Notes under the pieces: generated by a model
Told to the model about the DNA's origin: nothing
Database searches by the model: none
What the model saw: only the letters and a program-made list of their open reading frames with translations
Shown: piece by piece, positions 9,211 through 19,520 of the stretch
Layout of the letters: the number at the start of each line of letters is the position of its first letter
Numbering within the stretch: position 1 is the stretch's first letter
Position numbers and translations under genes: made by a program
DNA from: Bacteroidia bacterium
Lineage (GTDB): Bacteria; Bacteroidota; Bacteroidia; UKL13-3
Direction of reading: 5' to 3'
NCBI GenBank assembly: GCA_014376805.1
Contig: JACMQU010000003.1
Location: 82,432-146,431, forward strand
Length of the DNA: 64,000 bases

Positions 9211-11901
9211 ATGAAAGCCCTCAAAATAATTTTTTTTATCATTATATTTCTGTTTCTTTTACTTTTAACGGCACCTTTTTTATTCAAAGGTAAAATTATA
9301 GCAATAGTTAAAGAACAAGCCAATAATCAGATAAATGCGCATGTTGCTTTTAGTGACGATATTGATTTAAGTATCTTTAAAAGCTTTCCAAATCTTACCC
9401 TGGGTTTGAAAGAATTGTCTGTTTCCGGCATTAATGAATTTGTGGGAGATACCTTATTCTCAGCGAAAAAAGTTTTAGCCACTCTTGATATTATGACGGT
9501 TATTAAAGGAGATCAAATTAAAATACGCAAAATTATTTTTGATCAGCCCCGCATTCATGCAATTGTATTAGCTGATGGTAAAACGAATTGGGATATTGCT
9601 AAAATGGATAGCACTGCAATAAGTTCCACAGATACTTCCTCCTCCAGGTTTAATGTGCAATTGAAAATGCTGGAAGTTAAAGATGGCTTTCTTGTATATG
9701 ATGATAAGCAGGGTAAAATGTATAGCAAAATGGAACACCTTAACTATACACTTGAAGGAGATTTTACAGAGAAATTATTCACCATGCATCATACGGCAGA
9801 TATTGCTTCTTTTACAGCGGGTATGGCTGGGATAAATTATTTGTCGGATGTAAAAACAACACTAAAGGCAGATATTGATGCAGATATAAACAACTTTAAA
9901 TTTGTTTTTAAAGAAAACCATTTTAGTTTGAATGACCTGGGTTTTGGTTTTGAAGGAACCTTTGAAATGCCGGGGGAAGATATGGTGATGGATATAAAAT
10001 TTGATGCAAAACAAAATGAATTTAAAAATTTTCTTTCGCTGATCCCTGCCTTATATACAAAAGATTTTAAAGACCTTCAATCTAAAGGGACTTTAGCTTT
10101 TAGTGGTTTTGTAAAAGGTATTTATAATAATAAACAAATGCCTGCATTTGGACTAGACTTGCTTATTGACAAAGGTTGGTTTAAGTACCCTGCACTTCCT
10201 GCCCCTGTTGAACAAGTAAATTTAAAGTTGAATGTAAGCAATCCGGATGGTAACCTTGATCACACAAAAATAGATTTGAGCAAGTTACATTTTGAATTAC
10301 AGGGCGATCCTTTTGATGCACATCTGATAGCTACGCATCCCATGAGTGACCCTTTTATTGATGCTGTAATGAAGGGTAAAATTAACCTGAATAGTATGGT
10401 AAAAATTGCCCCTATGCCTGAAGGAACAAAATTAGCAGGAATAATTATAGCAGATGTGGGAGTTAAAGGTAAAGTGAATGCAGTTGAAAAAGGACAATAT
10501 GAAAATTTTGATGCGCATGGAACCTTACAAGCAAGAGATATTCATTATGAATCTAAAGATATTCCAAAGCCTTTGGATGTAAAAGAGGCGATGCTTTCAT
10601 TTACCCCTAAATTGGTTCAGCTAAAATCATTTAACGGGATGATTGGAAAGAGTGATATACAAATGAATGGTGACTTAAGTAATTTCTTTGCCTATTATTT
10701 TGGTAAGGGAACTTTAAAAGGTGTTTTAACCTTTGCCTCTAAACATTTTGATGCAAATGAATTTCTAACCAGCGATAAAGATGCCGCAGGTAAAGCTAAA
10801 GCGGCTGATACTGCTTCCATGACGGTAGTAGAAATTCCGGCCAACATAGATTTTATACTGAACAGTAAAATTGATCAGTTACTTTATACCAATATGGAGA
10901 TTAGTAATTTTACAGGTAATATTCATGTAGCAGAACAGAAATTAACTTTTAATAAGGTTGCCTTAAACACCATTGGATCAACCATTAACATGACCGGTTT
11001 TTATGAAACTACACATCCTCAAAAACCTACACTGGATTTGGATCTTAGTATTAATAATTTGGACATTCAAAAGGCTTTTAAAACTTTTAATACGATAAAA
11101 AAAATTGCTCCTATTGCAGAAAATATTTTTGGCATCTTTAGTACCAGCATAAAAATGCGTACTGATTTAACAAAGAATATGCAACCTGATTACAATACAC
11201 TTTTTGCTACCGGCGTTTTAAGTATTCCAAATGCTGAAGTTAAAGGAGTAAAAGCTATTGATAAAGTAGCTGATCTGTTGCATAAACCAGAATTTAAGCA
11301 AGTAGGTTTTAAGAATGCAAAAATTAATTATAAGGTTGAACACGGACGTATTTTTACGGAGCCATTTGATATGAAATTTGGCGGGCAAGCTATAAACCTT
11401 AGCGGATCAACCGGAATAGATCAAACAATTGATTATGCAGGTAAAATCAATATTTCCCGGAAGGATCTGGGAGCCGTAAGTGGTGCTGCTGATGATTTAC
11501 TCGGTCAACTTAATAAACAGGCAGGATCTAATATAAAGTTAAGCGAAACAATACCGGTTCAGTTAAATATTGGGGGTACGTTTACCAATCCTAAAGTAGG
11601 CACCAATATGGGTGATATGGTTAAAAGTTTAACTGGCTCCTTAAAAGACCAGGCCATGGATGAAATTAACAGGAGAAAAAAGGAATTGGAAGACAGAGCA
11701 AAAGCCGAAATTGAAAAAGTAAAAAATGAAGCCAAACTTAAAGGAGAACAACTTAAAAAAGATGCAGAGAATAAAGTAAATGCAGAGGCAGACAGATTGA
11801 AAAAAGAAGCCGAGGCTAAAGCAAAAGCAGAACAAGATAGAATTAAAAAAGAAGCTGAAGATGCAGCTAAGAAAAAATTAAAAGGCATCTTTGGAGAATA
11901 A
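9211..11901 (+). CDS. AsmA-family envelope protein with long coiled-coil tail
   Basis: An 896-residue protein with one N-terminal membrane anchor (about residues 5-25) and a long AsmA body starting NQINAHVAFSDDIDLSIF. AsmA proteins are bridge-like lipid-transport proteins of the diderm envelope. The AsmA C-terminal module (about 600-800) includes the usual strands SGSTGIDQTIDYAGKI and LNIGGTFTNPKV. The last 80 residues (from DEINRRKKEL) are an almost pure K/E/A/Q heptad helix. I use the ATG at 9211 rather than the TTG at 9190 because a -7 box overlaps the TTG. It appears monocistronic. Confidence 0.85.
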   Translation: MKALKIIFFIIIFLFLLLLTAPFLFKGKIIAIVKEQANNQINAHVAFSDDIDLSIFKSFPNLTLGLKELSVSGINEFVGDTLFSAKKVLATLDIMTVIKGDQIKIRKIIFDQPRIHAIVLADGKTNWDIAKMDSTAISSTDTSSSRFNVQLKMLEVKDGFLVYDDKQGKMYSKMEHLNYTLEGDFTEKLFTMHHTADIASFTAGMAGINYLSDVKTTLKADIDADINNFKFVFKENHFSLNDLGFGFEGTFEMPGEDMVMDIKFDAKQNEFKNFLSLIPALYTKDFKDLQSKGTLAFSGFVKGIYNNKQMPAFGLDLLIDKGWFKYPALPAPVEQVNLKLNVSNPDGNLDHTKIDLSKLHFELQGDPFDAHLIATHPMSDPFIDAVMKGKINLNSMVKIAPMPEGTKLAGIIIADVGVKGKVNAVEKGQYENFDAHGTLQARDIHYESKDIPKPLDVKEAMLSFTPKLVQLKSFNGMIGKSDIQMNGDLSNFFAYYFGKGTLKGVLTFASKHFDANEFLTSDKDAAGKAKAADTASMTVVEIPANIDFILNSKIDQLLYTNMEISNFTGNIHVAEQKLTFNKVALNTIGSTINMTGFYETTHPQKPTLDLDLSINNLDIQKAFKTFNTIKKIAPIAENIFGIFSTSIKMRTDLTKNMQPDYNTLFATGVLSIPNAEVKGVKAIDKVADLLHKPEFKQVGFKNAKINYKVEHGRIFTEPFDMKFGGQAINLSGSTGIDQTIDYAGKINISRKDLGAVSGAADDLLGQLNKQAGSNIKLSETIPVQLNIGGTFTNPKVGTNMGDMVKSLTGSLKDQAMDEINRRKKELEDRAKAEIEKVKNEAKLKGEQLKKDAENKVNAEADRLKKEAEAKAKAEQDRIKKEAEDAAKKKLKGIFGE

Positions 11902-12081
11902 ATTTAAATTCTCTTCTTTCCCATATCATAAAAACCAGCTCTTCCTTCTCTGTGTTTAAATGAAATTTCTATCAAACAACAAAATAAAAAGAGTAAGTTG
12001 TACTATTATAATTTCCGGCACCAAAGAGAATTTTTTACCTTAGAGGAAGATAAGTAATTCATCTTGCCTTTTAGGATGATA

Positions 12082-12672
12082 TTAATACAATTTCTTTTTT
12101 ATAATTCTTCTTATCAAATTTGTAAAGCGTTTATCAGTAGGATATCTTCTGTTGGAAGTGATGTTATTAAAAATGAGTGCCACCAAAAGCAAGATACATG
12201 CACCACTTAAAACCGGGTTTAAAACATACATATATCCCAGTGCTTTAATTCTTTCTGAACCAATTACGGCTATCAATGCCGTAGCACCACCAGGTGGATG
12301 AAGTGTTTTGCTTATTTGCATAAAAACGATGGATAATGACACTGCCAACGGTGCTGTAAGCCAAATAATATCCGGAAGTAATTGAGCAACCGTAACACCT
12401 GTAATTGCAGAAATTAAATGTCCGCCTATAAGGTTTCGCGGTTGTGCAAGCGGACTTTGAATTGCGCCATAGACCAACACACTTGACGCACCAAAAGATC
12501 CGATAAGAAAAAGATTTTCTCCGGGAGCAAAATTGTTTTGAAAATAAGCAATAAGGCCAATGCCCAAAAAGGAACCAATAAACGCCCAGAAATTTTCTTT
12601 GTAATCTACTAAGGTTTCTTTATAAATAACATACCTGGAGATACGAATGCTTCTTTTGATTTTTCTGATCAT
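12082..12672 (-). CDS. HPP family membrane protein
   Basis: A 196-residue integral membrane protein. It has about four helices and the family signature TLHPPGGATALIAVIGS near the middle, with FGASSVLVYGA and QPRNLIGGHL before it; together these are the HPP-family hallmarks. Members of this family in cyanobacteria and plastids have been linked to nitrite transport, but the substrate here is not shown by the sequence. A basic N-terminus precedes the first helix. It stands alone between AsmA and the M20 peptidase. Confidence 0.85.
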   Translation of the reverse strand: MIRKIKRSIRISRYVIYKETLVDYKENFWAFIGSFLGIGLIAYFQNNFAPGENLFLIGSFGASSVLVYGAIQSPLAQPRNLIGGHLISAITGVTVAQLLPDIIWLTAPLAVSLSIVFMQISKTLHPPGGATALIAVIGSERIKALGYMYVLNPVLSGACILLLVALIFNNITSNRRYPTDKRFTNLIRRIIKKKLY

Positions 12673-12804
12673 AATGTGGCGTTAAATATATAAAGAAGTG
12701 AGGCTGAAGAAAAGTTTAAATTTTAGTGCGAGGAATCGGTCACAATTTCTGATATAGGTATAGAAAATAAGACCGGTAAATTCAAACTATTTTGTTTAAA
12801 TGTT

Positions 12805-13992
12805 TTATACTTCCAGCTCGCGCAAAGCCATAAAAGCCATCAGACCTGCACCTATAACGAGTGCCTCTTCGTCTATATCGAATGTAGCTGTATGTACACC
12901 AGAAATAATCCCTTTTGCTTCATTACGTGTGCCTAAGCGATAGAAACAAGCGGGGGCTTGCTGACTATAATAGGAAAAGTCTTCAGCAGCCATCCATATA
13001 TCAAGATCAACTACATTTTCTTTTCCTAAATATTCTTCTGCAGATGCTTTTGCTCTCGCAGTTAAAATAGGTTCATTCCTTAAAAAGGGATACCCTTTTC
13101 TAATCTCAAAATTAATAGTTGCACCAAATGCCGCCGCTATTTGAGTAGCTGTAAGCATCATTTTTTCATGTGCTGTTTCGCGCCACGTTTCATCTAATGT
13201 TCTAAAAGTGCCTTCCAAATAAACTTCATTTGGAATAACATTAGTAGCACCATTGGCAATAACCTTTCCCCAGCTTAAAACTGTAGGTACAATAGGGTTT
13301 GCCTGCCTGCTTACCAGTTGTTGAAGGCCGGTAATAATCTGGGCCATTACAGCCACCGGATCAATACATAAATTAGGCATAGCACCATGCCCGCCTTTAC
13401 CGGTAATAGTCATGTAAAGCTCATCAGTACTGGCCATATACAAGCCACTCCTAAAACCTACCTTACCCACTGAAATAAGTGGCATAACATGTTGTCCGAT
13501 TATACCATTTACAAATGGATTGGTAAGCACACCTTCTTTTATCATTAATGAGGCACCACCGGGTAATTTTTCTTCACCGGGCTGGAAAATGAGTTTTATG
13601 GTGCCTTCAAATTCGTGCCGAAGCTGGTGCAAAATATTGGCTGCTCCTAATAAACAGGTAGTATGAACATCATGTCCACAGGCATGCATTACCCCCGGGT
13701 TTTTAGATTTGTATGCAACTTCATTAGCTTCAACAATAGGTAATGCATCCATATCACCTCTAAGTGCAATGGTTCTTTTACCTGGGTTTTTACCTTCTAT
13801 TAATACCTCAAAGCCGGTTGTGGCCATAGATTTTATCTTACTAATTCCAATTTGTTCTAACTGGTGTTTAACAAAAGCTGCTGTCTCAAACTCTTTAAAG
13901 GAGAGTTCTGGGTTGCTGTGAAGATGCCTGCGGATTTCCTGTAATTTAGTGGTCTGTTGTTGCGCCAGGTATTTAATGTTTTGTGGGTTCAT
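12805..13992 (-). CDS. M20 family amidohydrolase (N-acyl amino acid hydrolase type)
   Basis: A 395-residue cytoplasmic metallohydrolase of the M20D class, which removes acyl or other groups from amino acids. The metal ligands are visible in MHACGHDVHTTCLLGAA (about 99-115) and in QPGEEKLPGGA (about 136-146), followed by the dimerisation domain GKGGHGAMPN and the C-terminal AAEDFSYYSQQ. Length is normal for the family. It has no partner genes; the region between it and the next gene shows nothing notable. The exact substrate (hippurate-like, N-acetyl amino acid, IAA-conjugate) is open. Confidence 0.9.
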   Translation of the reverse strand: MNPQNIKYLAQQQTTKLQEIRRHLHSNPELSFKEFETAAFVKHQLEQIGISKIKSMATTGFEVLIEGKNPGKRTIALRGDMDALPIVEANEVAYKSKNPGVMHACGHDVHTTCLLGAANILHQLRHEFEGTIKLIFQPGEEKLPGGASLMIKEGVLTNPFVNGIIGQHVMPLISVGKVGFRSGLYMASTDELYMTITGKGGHGAMPNLCIDPVAVMAQIITGLQQLVSRQANPIVPTVLSWGKVIANGATNVIPNEVYLEGTFRTLDETWRETAHEKMMLTATQIAAAFGATINFEIRKGYPFLRNEPILTARAKASAEEYLGKENVVDLDIWMAAEDFSYYSQQAPACFYRLGTRNEAKGIISGVHTATFDIDEEALVIGAGLMAFMALRELEV

Positions 13993-14160
13993 AATAAATT
14001 AATAACTGATGCTCTAATTAAAAATAGATGTAACAAATAAAATAAAAAAAAACCAAATTGTATGATTGTGGTGTTTACTGCGGGCTTAAAAAGTTTTACA
14101 GGACTAACTGCATTTAACAAATTAAACTTTTTAATAATTGGTTTACCTGGCATTATCTTA

Positions 14161-15873
14161 TTATTTTATAGTTTTTTTAATATAAACATAATAGTCTGAT
14201 ACCTGTTTTTTAAGTTCATAATTTTCAAGAAGTACTTCAGATTTTTCCTCCTCCTTATCTATGATATAATACATGGTTTGGTTAAGGCCACATTTTTTTA
14301 CCTGATAGTTTTGTTGACGAGCCTGATAGTAAATATAAAATGAACCATTTGAACAAGCAACAGTGGATCCTTCCGGAATCTCAGCTAAAACTTTTTGAGA
14401 AGCTGTGTAAGTAAGTCTCAGGTCGTCAAAATATAAAAGAAAATTAAAGGCATCCGAATTTCTAAACCCCATAATGGCTAACATAACTAATAACAGTACT
14501 GGCATAACATACCGGTTTATTAATGTTGTATTTATTTTTTGATCTAATTGGTTCAGCATAAAATGAAGCATATAAATACCCGTAAAAAGCAGCACGTAAA
14601 AATGGCCTATAAGATTGCGGTGATAGGGAATTCGCCGCATTAAAATCATTATCAGCAAGGTTAACAGCATAAATAAAATAGTCAATACCAGTACTTCTTT
14701 ATGCTTTATTTTTTTGTTGAAAATAAGTACGAATGGCTGTAGTGAAAATATCAATCCGAGGGAAATAATACCGATAGAAATATTTGAAAATGCATATTCA
14801 AAATAGGAGGGGAGTGCCAGAAAAGTTTGAAGCGAAAATTGGTAATACGATGTATCAACGGCATGTACATATTTATTTTGTGTAAAAGCTGCGAGACCTG
14901 AATAACATAGAGAAGGAAGGTAGAAAAGAAAAGTGCCAACTACAATATACAACTGATATCGATAGTAAACAAGACCTGCATTTTTTGATTTAAAATATAG
15001 CCATAGTCCAAATAATAATTGAGCCAGATGCAGATACAAAAAGGTAGGTAAACAAGTATAGCCTATAATAGATGCAATGCAGTTAACAAGAAGGAATTTA
15101 CGTTGCGGGTTACGTGCATACGCTATAAGAGAGAAGAAAGATATAACCTCAGCTAAACAATATAACTCATAACCCCGGGCTTCAAAAGCAAACCCCCAAA
15201 CCGGAAATTGCAGGGCTAAAACCAGCGTTCCTACAAGGGCAATTTTTTTTGAAAGCAATAACTTTTGAAGTGTAAAAAAACTAATATAATTTAGTAGCAG
15301 ATAAGCAACTAATGAAATAATTTTACCACTTAAAACTTTATCCTCAACCCAAAAAAACAATATTTTATTAAGGAGGTTGAACCCGATATGGTTATTGGGT
15401 AACATATAATAAGTGAGCGTTTGAAAAAACGGTAATTCTGCACATTCCCCAGCCGAAAATACTTCATCGTAACTTACGGCAACATTCATTACACCATATA
15501 ACCAGGTAAGCACTGATAAACCCGTTATGACAAGATAAAATGGGATAAAATCTTTGGGAATGCGGAAGTAAAATTCTTCTTTAAAATCAGGTTTTATCAG
15601 TTTTATTTTTCTTATTGAAAGATAAATAACGATCCCGCACAGAAGCAATGAAAGAATGGAAAAAATATTACCGTAATATTTGGTTGTAATGTTAAAATAG
15701 TTCGCAGCAAAACTTTCACTTTTATAAAAGCAATTGTTTAATTTAAAGTAATCAAACAACAGTTGATTATGTGAATGAGTGAGGTAATAGAAATTAAATG
15801 CTGCAAAACAAATACTAATGAATCCGGCCAGACACCATAGAATTTTTCGAATAGAATGAAGTTGCAATTTCAA
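14161..15873 (-). CDS. GT39-like polytopic glycosyltransferase
   Basis: A 570-residue protein with about a dozen membrane helices. The first large loop has SYDEVFSAGECAELP followed by LPNNHIGFNLLNKI. The acidic DE pair and the N-H residues sit where PMT/ArnT-like GT-C enzymes keep their catalytic loop. A soluble C-terminal domain of about 90 residues follows the last helix. It starts 9 bases after pyrB and is probably co-transcribed with pyrR-pyrB, though no functional link is obvious. Acceptor and donor are unknown. Confidence 0.6.
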   Translation of the reverse strand: MKLQLHSIRKILWCLAGFISICFAAFNFYYLTHSHNQLLFDYFKLNNCFYKSESFAANYFNITTKYYGNIFSILSLLLCGIVIYLSIRKIKLIKPDFKEEFYFRIPKDFIPFYLVITGLSVLTWLYGVMNVAVSYDEVFSAGECAELPFFQTLTYYMLPNNHIGFNLLNKILFFWVEDKVLSGKIISLVAYLLLNYISFFTLQKLLLSKKIALVGTLVLALQFPVWGFAFEARGYELYCLAEVISFFSLIAYARNPQRKFLLVNCIASIIGYTCLPTFLYLHLAQLLFGLWLYFKSKNAGLVYYRYQLYIVVGTFLFYLPSLCYSGLAAFTQNKYVHAVDTSYYQFSLQTFLALPSYFEYAFSNISIGIISLGLIFSLQPFVLIFNKKIKHKEVLVLTILFMLLTLLIMILMRRIPYHRNLIGHFYVLLFTGIYMLHFMLNQLDQKINTTLINRYVMPVLLLVMLAIMGFRNSDAFNFLLYFDDLRLTYTASQKVLAEIPEGSTVACSNGSFYIYYQARQQNYQVKKCGLNQTMYYIIDKEEEKSEVLLENYELKKQVSDYYVYIKKTIK

Positions 15874-15882
15874 CTTATATTT

Positions 15883-16812
15883 TTATTGCGACTTTTGTCC
15901 GGCAAGCAAATACATGATGGCCATGCGTGTTGCCACTCCGTTCTCTACTTGATCTAAAATAATGCTGTGCCGGCTGTCTGCTACTTCACTTGTAATTTCC
16001 ACACCTCTGTTAATGGGGCCAGGATGCATGATCACGATTTCTTTATCCAGTGCATCAAGCCTTGTTTTATTAAGTCCATAAAGCATAGTGTATTCGCGCA
16101 GGCTTGGAAAATATTTGATGTCCTGGCGTTCAAGCTGAATCCTTAACATATTTGCTACATCGCACCATTGCAAAGCTTTCATTAAATTGTGTTCAACCTT
16201 TACCCCTAGAGATAAAATGTGTTTTGGAATAAGTGTGGTTGGTCCGCAAACCATTACTTCTGCGCCTAATTTTTGCAGGCAGAATATATTTGATAAAGCA
16301 ACACGCGAGTGAGTGATGTCGCCAACGATAACAACTTTTTTCCCTTTTACTGAACCCAATTTTTCTCTTATAGAGTAAGCATCTAATAAGGCCTGTGTGG
16401 GATGTTCATGAGTACCGTCGCCGGCATTAATAATCTGTGCTTTAATATGCCTGGCAAGGAACTGGCATGCCCCGGGAGCAGGATGGCGCATCACCACCAT
16501 ATCCACCTTCATGGCAAGTATATTGTTAACGGTATCAATTAATGTTTCGCCTTTAGATAACGAGGAAGAGGATGCTGAAAAGTTTACGGTATCTGCACTT
16601 AATCGTTTTTGTGCCAGTTCAAAAGAAATGCGGGTACGGGTAGAGTTCTCAAAGAAAATATTGGCAATGGTGATATCCCGCAACGAGGGCACTTTTTTTA
16701 TAGGCCTGTTTATAATTTGTTTAAAATTATCTGCGGTTTCAAATACCAGGTTTATATCATCTGCTGTTATATCTTTTATCCCTAATAAATGCCGTTGCGA
16801 AAATTGTTTCAT
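15883..16812 (-). CDS. pyrB: Aspartate carbamoyltransferase catalytic subunit
   Basis: A 309-residue enzyme that joins carbamoyl phosphate and aspartate in pyrimidine synthesis. Motifs: FFENSTRTRISFE (carbamoyl-phosphate loop), MRHPAPGACQF, NAGDGTHEHPTQALLD, VVIVGDITHSRVA and HPGPINRGVE. The length is normal and no regulatory chain (pyrI) is adjacent, which fits the unregulated class paired with PyrR. It follows pyrR by 77 bases and precedes a membrane glycosyltransferase by 9. Confidence 0.96.
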   Translation of the reverse strand: MKQFSQRHLLGIKDITADDINLVFETADNFKQIINRPIKKVPSLRDITIANIFFENSTRTRISFELAQKRLSADTVNFSASSSSLSKGETLIDTVNNILAMKVDMVVMRHPAPGACQFLARHIKAQIINAGDGTHEHPTQALLDAYSIREKLGSVKGKKVVIVGDITHSRVALSNIFCLQKLGAEVMVCGPTTLIPKHILSLGVKVEHNLMKALQWCDVANMLRIQLERQDIKYFPSLREYTMLYGLNKTRLDALDKEIVIMHPGPINRGVEITSEVADSRHSIILDQVENGVATRMAIMYLLAGQKSQ

Positions 16813-16889
16813 TTTTTAATTTTAGTTAACTGTAAATTAAAGCAGCCATAGATTATTGTTTCTGCATAAATTATTTGTGTTGGCTTACC

Positions 16890-17429
16890 TCAATTAGTTA
16901 CCATGTGTACCACATCTTTTTTGCCATTCTCTTTCCATTCTACTTTTACTTTATCATGTGTGCGGGTATCAACGCTCATACCCACGTAATTAGCCTGTAT
17001 AGGCAAGTCGCGACTGTACTTACGATCAATTAGTACCAATAACTCAACTTTCTCAGGTCTGCCAAAATCAGTGAGGGCATCTAAGGCGGCTCTAATCGAT
17101 CTACCAGTATATAGCACATCATCTATCAATACAATTTTTTTACCTTCAACAGTAAAATCAATCTTTAATTCACTGGGTACTATTTGTTCATGCCCTCTTC
17201 TGTAGTCATCGCGGTAAAAAGAGATATCTAATTCACCGTATAAGAAATTTTGTATACCTGTTATGGATATTATTTTTTCTTTAATACGGCGCGATAAAAA
17301 AACACCACGCGGCTGCATGCCTATAAATGCCGTATCTTTAAAATCGCCAAGTCTTTCTATCAGTTCATGACACAGGCGATCAAGTGTGATATCGAGTTGT
17401 TTTTTTTCTAATATTATTCTTGAGTCCAT
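16890..17429 (-). CDS. pyrR: Bifunctional pyr operon regulator / uracil phosphoribosyltransferase
   Basis: A 179-residue type I phosphoribosyltransferase. The PRPP-binding loop VLIDDVLYTGRSIRAALDAL is complete. The PyrR features DISFYRDDYRR and GMQPRGVFLSRRI are also present. In Firmicutes PyrR binds pyr mRNA leaders; here it is the first gene before pyrB. I could not identify a PyrR-binding stem-loop or attenuator upstream, so RNA-based control is only inferred from the family. Confidence 0.94.
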   Translation of the reverse strand: MDSRIILEKKQLDITLDRLCHELIERLGDFKDTAFIGMQPRGVFLSRRIKEKIISITGIQNFLYGELDISFYRDDYRRGHEQIVPSELKIDFTVEGKKIVLIDDVLYTGRSIRAALDALTDFGRPEKVELLVLIDRKYSRDLPIQANYVGMSVDTRTHDKVKVEWKENGKKDVVHMVTN

Positions 17430-17539
17430 AGCTTATTGCTGCTACATAGGTTTGGTTATTGTTTATTTTTTGATCCAGATGCCGATGAAAATATGGTGTC
17501 AAAGATGCTGAATTAGTTGCCAGGTAAAATAATTATATT

Positions 17540-17953
17540 TCATCTTTTAGCAGCAGCCATTTCCATTATCACATCAAATTCTTCGGTTTTCAACGCTGAT
17601 ACAGAAAGGCGGCCAATTCTTACCAGAGCTATATCTTTAAGCCGTTCATCGGCTTTAACCTGTTTTAGGGTTACCGTATTTTTAAGCTTTTTAAAAGGCT
17701 TAAGTTCCACCACCAGCCAGTTAGTGTCATCGGTTGTAGGATCCTGGTAATGTTCTTTAGAAACCTTTGCTATGCCCACAATTTCTTTGCCCTCATTGCT
17801 GTGATACCAGAGCACCAGATCACCTTTTTTCATATCGCGCAGGTTGTTACGGGCTGCATAATTACGCACACCATCCCATACAGCTTTTCCATCTTTTTCA
17901 AACTGATCCCAACTGTATTTATAGGGTTCTGATTTTACAAGCCAGTGATTCAT
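17540..17953 (-). CDS. EVE domain protein
   Basis: A 137-residue protein that is a single EVE (PUA-like) domain. It begins NHWLVKSEPYKYSWDQFEKDG and continues WDGVRNYAARNNLRDMKKGDLVLWYHS, which are the diagnostic parts of the domain. EVE domains bind modified bases in RNA or DNA and occur near restriction systems or alone as housekeeping proteins; no restriction genes are nearby, so the latter is likelier. It precedes pyrR by 110 bases on the same strand. Confidence 0.93.
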   Translation of the reverse strand: MNHWLVKSEPYKYSWDQFEKDGKAVWDGVRNYAARNNLRDMKKGDLVLWYHSNEGKEIVGIAKVSKEHYQDPTTDDTNWLVVELKPFKKLKNTVTLKQVKADERLKDIALVRIGRLSVSALKTEEFDVIMEMAAAKR

Positions 17954-18156
17954 GGTATTTTACTATTTGCTATTTGAACGTTTAGCTGCTGGATTTAATT
18001 TGTTTGATTTATATAGATTTTCGATGCAACATACAGAATTTATGACTTGAATCAAACATAGTTTTAATTTGTTTATGATACTGCCATAATAGTCCTGTAT
18101 TTTAAAGAACAATCAGCAAATTGCGAGAGTTATGTTTTTCGTAATCTTTATTTCAA

Positions 18157-19191
18157 TTACTGAATCTTATGTAAAAAAAGGTAGCGCATTAACGTTAGTA
18201 AGTAATTTCGCTTTGTATGGTGCATCAACAAATACTTTCTTTTGTTTGCATTACTTAAAAAGGAACGACTTACCAGTGTTTCCATAAAGGGTTGTTTTTC
18301 TAAAAAGGGATTCAATAATTTTTCAACTCTGCTTTCTGTTACCCCTATTCTTTGCGCAAATTTTGTAAAGTCGTATTGAGAAGGATGTCCGCTTTTTTTG
18401 TATTGCTCCCTTTTAAAACTATCAGCAAATAATCCTTTAAATAATGTAAAATCTATATCGTCAATATGTAGTTTCGTATTCACCAAATTATAAGCAGGGC
18501 TCAATAGGTAATCCCCGCTGTTGGATTCAAGCAATGAAAAGTTTTTTAAATGCGCGTCACCATTTGAGAAAAGGAAGTTAAACACCATCAACGAAAAATA
18601 TTTTTCTATTTCAACCCGCCATGCCGGAACATATTTTTGTATCAGCATTCCAAGTTCTTCATAACTGTGTTCGTATTTAAAATTGGCTCCTGCATTGACT
18701 TTTGTGTTGCCAGCAAGTGTGGCAAAATCTTCCTTACCCCATTTACCTCCATCATCTTTTACATTAAAGCGTTTTTTTATGTATGCAGGCGAACCATTCT
18801 TAAAAAATATCATTGCATTTTCAGCCGTATTAATTCCATAAACCTGCTTGGCAATTTGCATGGTGAGGTCTTCATTTGCCGGTACCTGGTCAACCTTCTT
18901 TAAATCTCTTGGGATAGGTTTGATTAGGTAAGTGCCCTTTTCCCTTTCCTTTGTTAAACGCAACAGATTTTTTTCAAGCATCAAACTTAATTTTTCCTGC
19001 ACACCCGATGTGGATATGCGTTTGCGGTTTTCTATAAAATGTTCTGCAACTTCTTCGCTCTGCTGTGGTTGTTCATAAGGCAAAATATGGTTTGCTTTTT
19101 TACTGTTAAACAAATTCTTCAAACAACCCGGACTAATAGTAAAGCCTGGAGCTAATGTACCGGGGCAATATTTCAGTTCTTCCTACTTCAT
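18157..19191 (-). pseudogene. hipT: HipT/HipA-type toxin kinase, inactivated
   Basis: Reading from the ATG at 19191, whose ATGA overlaps the hipS stop, the third codon is TAG (19183-19185). After it come KYCPGTLAPGFTISPGCLKNLF and the whole kinase body. The open part starts only at a TTG (19122). Family motifs include STSGVQEKLSL, IKPIPRD, YIKKRFN and the catalytic loop NGDAHLKNFS. The second metal-binding aspartate, normally in SPAYDL, is Asn here (SPAYNL, codon at 18487-18489). So the gene has a nonsense codon and a kinase-dead substitution. HipT phosphorylates glutamyl- or tryptophanyl-tRNA synthetase in known systems. Confidence 0.82.
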
Positions 19192-19516
19192 AGTGTGTCG
19201 ATTGGTTTAACGGTTATTGCGCCAATCGTATCATATTGCGCCGTTGCCATCTGTAATCCAAAATTGTCCTCCTCATCAATTCTTAGGTGGGTACATTGCA
19301 ATTTTTTGTTCACACCTTCAATTACATGTTAAAGAAAAAAGGAAACAAATAATCGCTGTTATATACCTTCTGCGTTTTTGGAAGTTTTAAACTAATTGCC
19401 GGCTTGCTTGCATCATTAAAATAATTGTCACAATACCTGAACACAAAATGCTGACGGTTCTTTTCTGTGAGCGTACCGGCTAATTCACCGTTGCGGTATA
19501 CTTCCATTGCTCTCAT
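19188..19516 (-). pseudogene. hipS: HipS-like / HipA N-terminal domain protein, frameshifted
   Basis: The first 64 codons give MEVYRNGELAGTL, FRYCDNYF and SDYLFPFFFNM, the N-subdomain of HipA that is a separate small protein in HipBST systems. One base is missing between 19324 and 19325. In the restored frame the protein continues EGVNKKLQCTHLRIDEEDNF and ends VKPIDTL at 19188, about 109 residues, the normal size. The frame starts 4 bases after hipB and its stop overlaps the hipT start, so the three-gene order and coupling are preserved although the gene is broken. Confidence 0.82.
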
Positions 19517-19520
19517 TTAC

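Noticed and set aside
11559..11888. 109-codon frame antisense to the AsmA tail
   Set aside because: It is the reverse of the K/E-rich helical tail and gives only Phe/Ser-rich sequence; no separate gene.
17430..17539. PyrR-binding leader or attenuator
   Set aside because: I could not find a convincing stem-loop with the PyrR-binding consensus, so no regulatory RNA is claimed.
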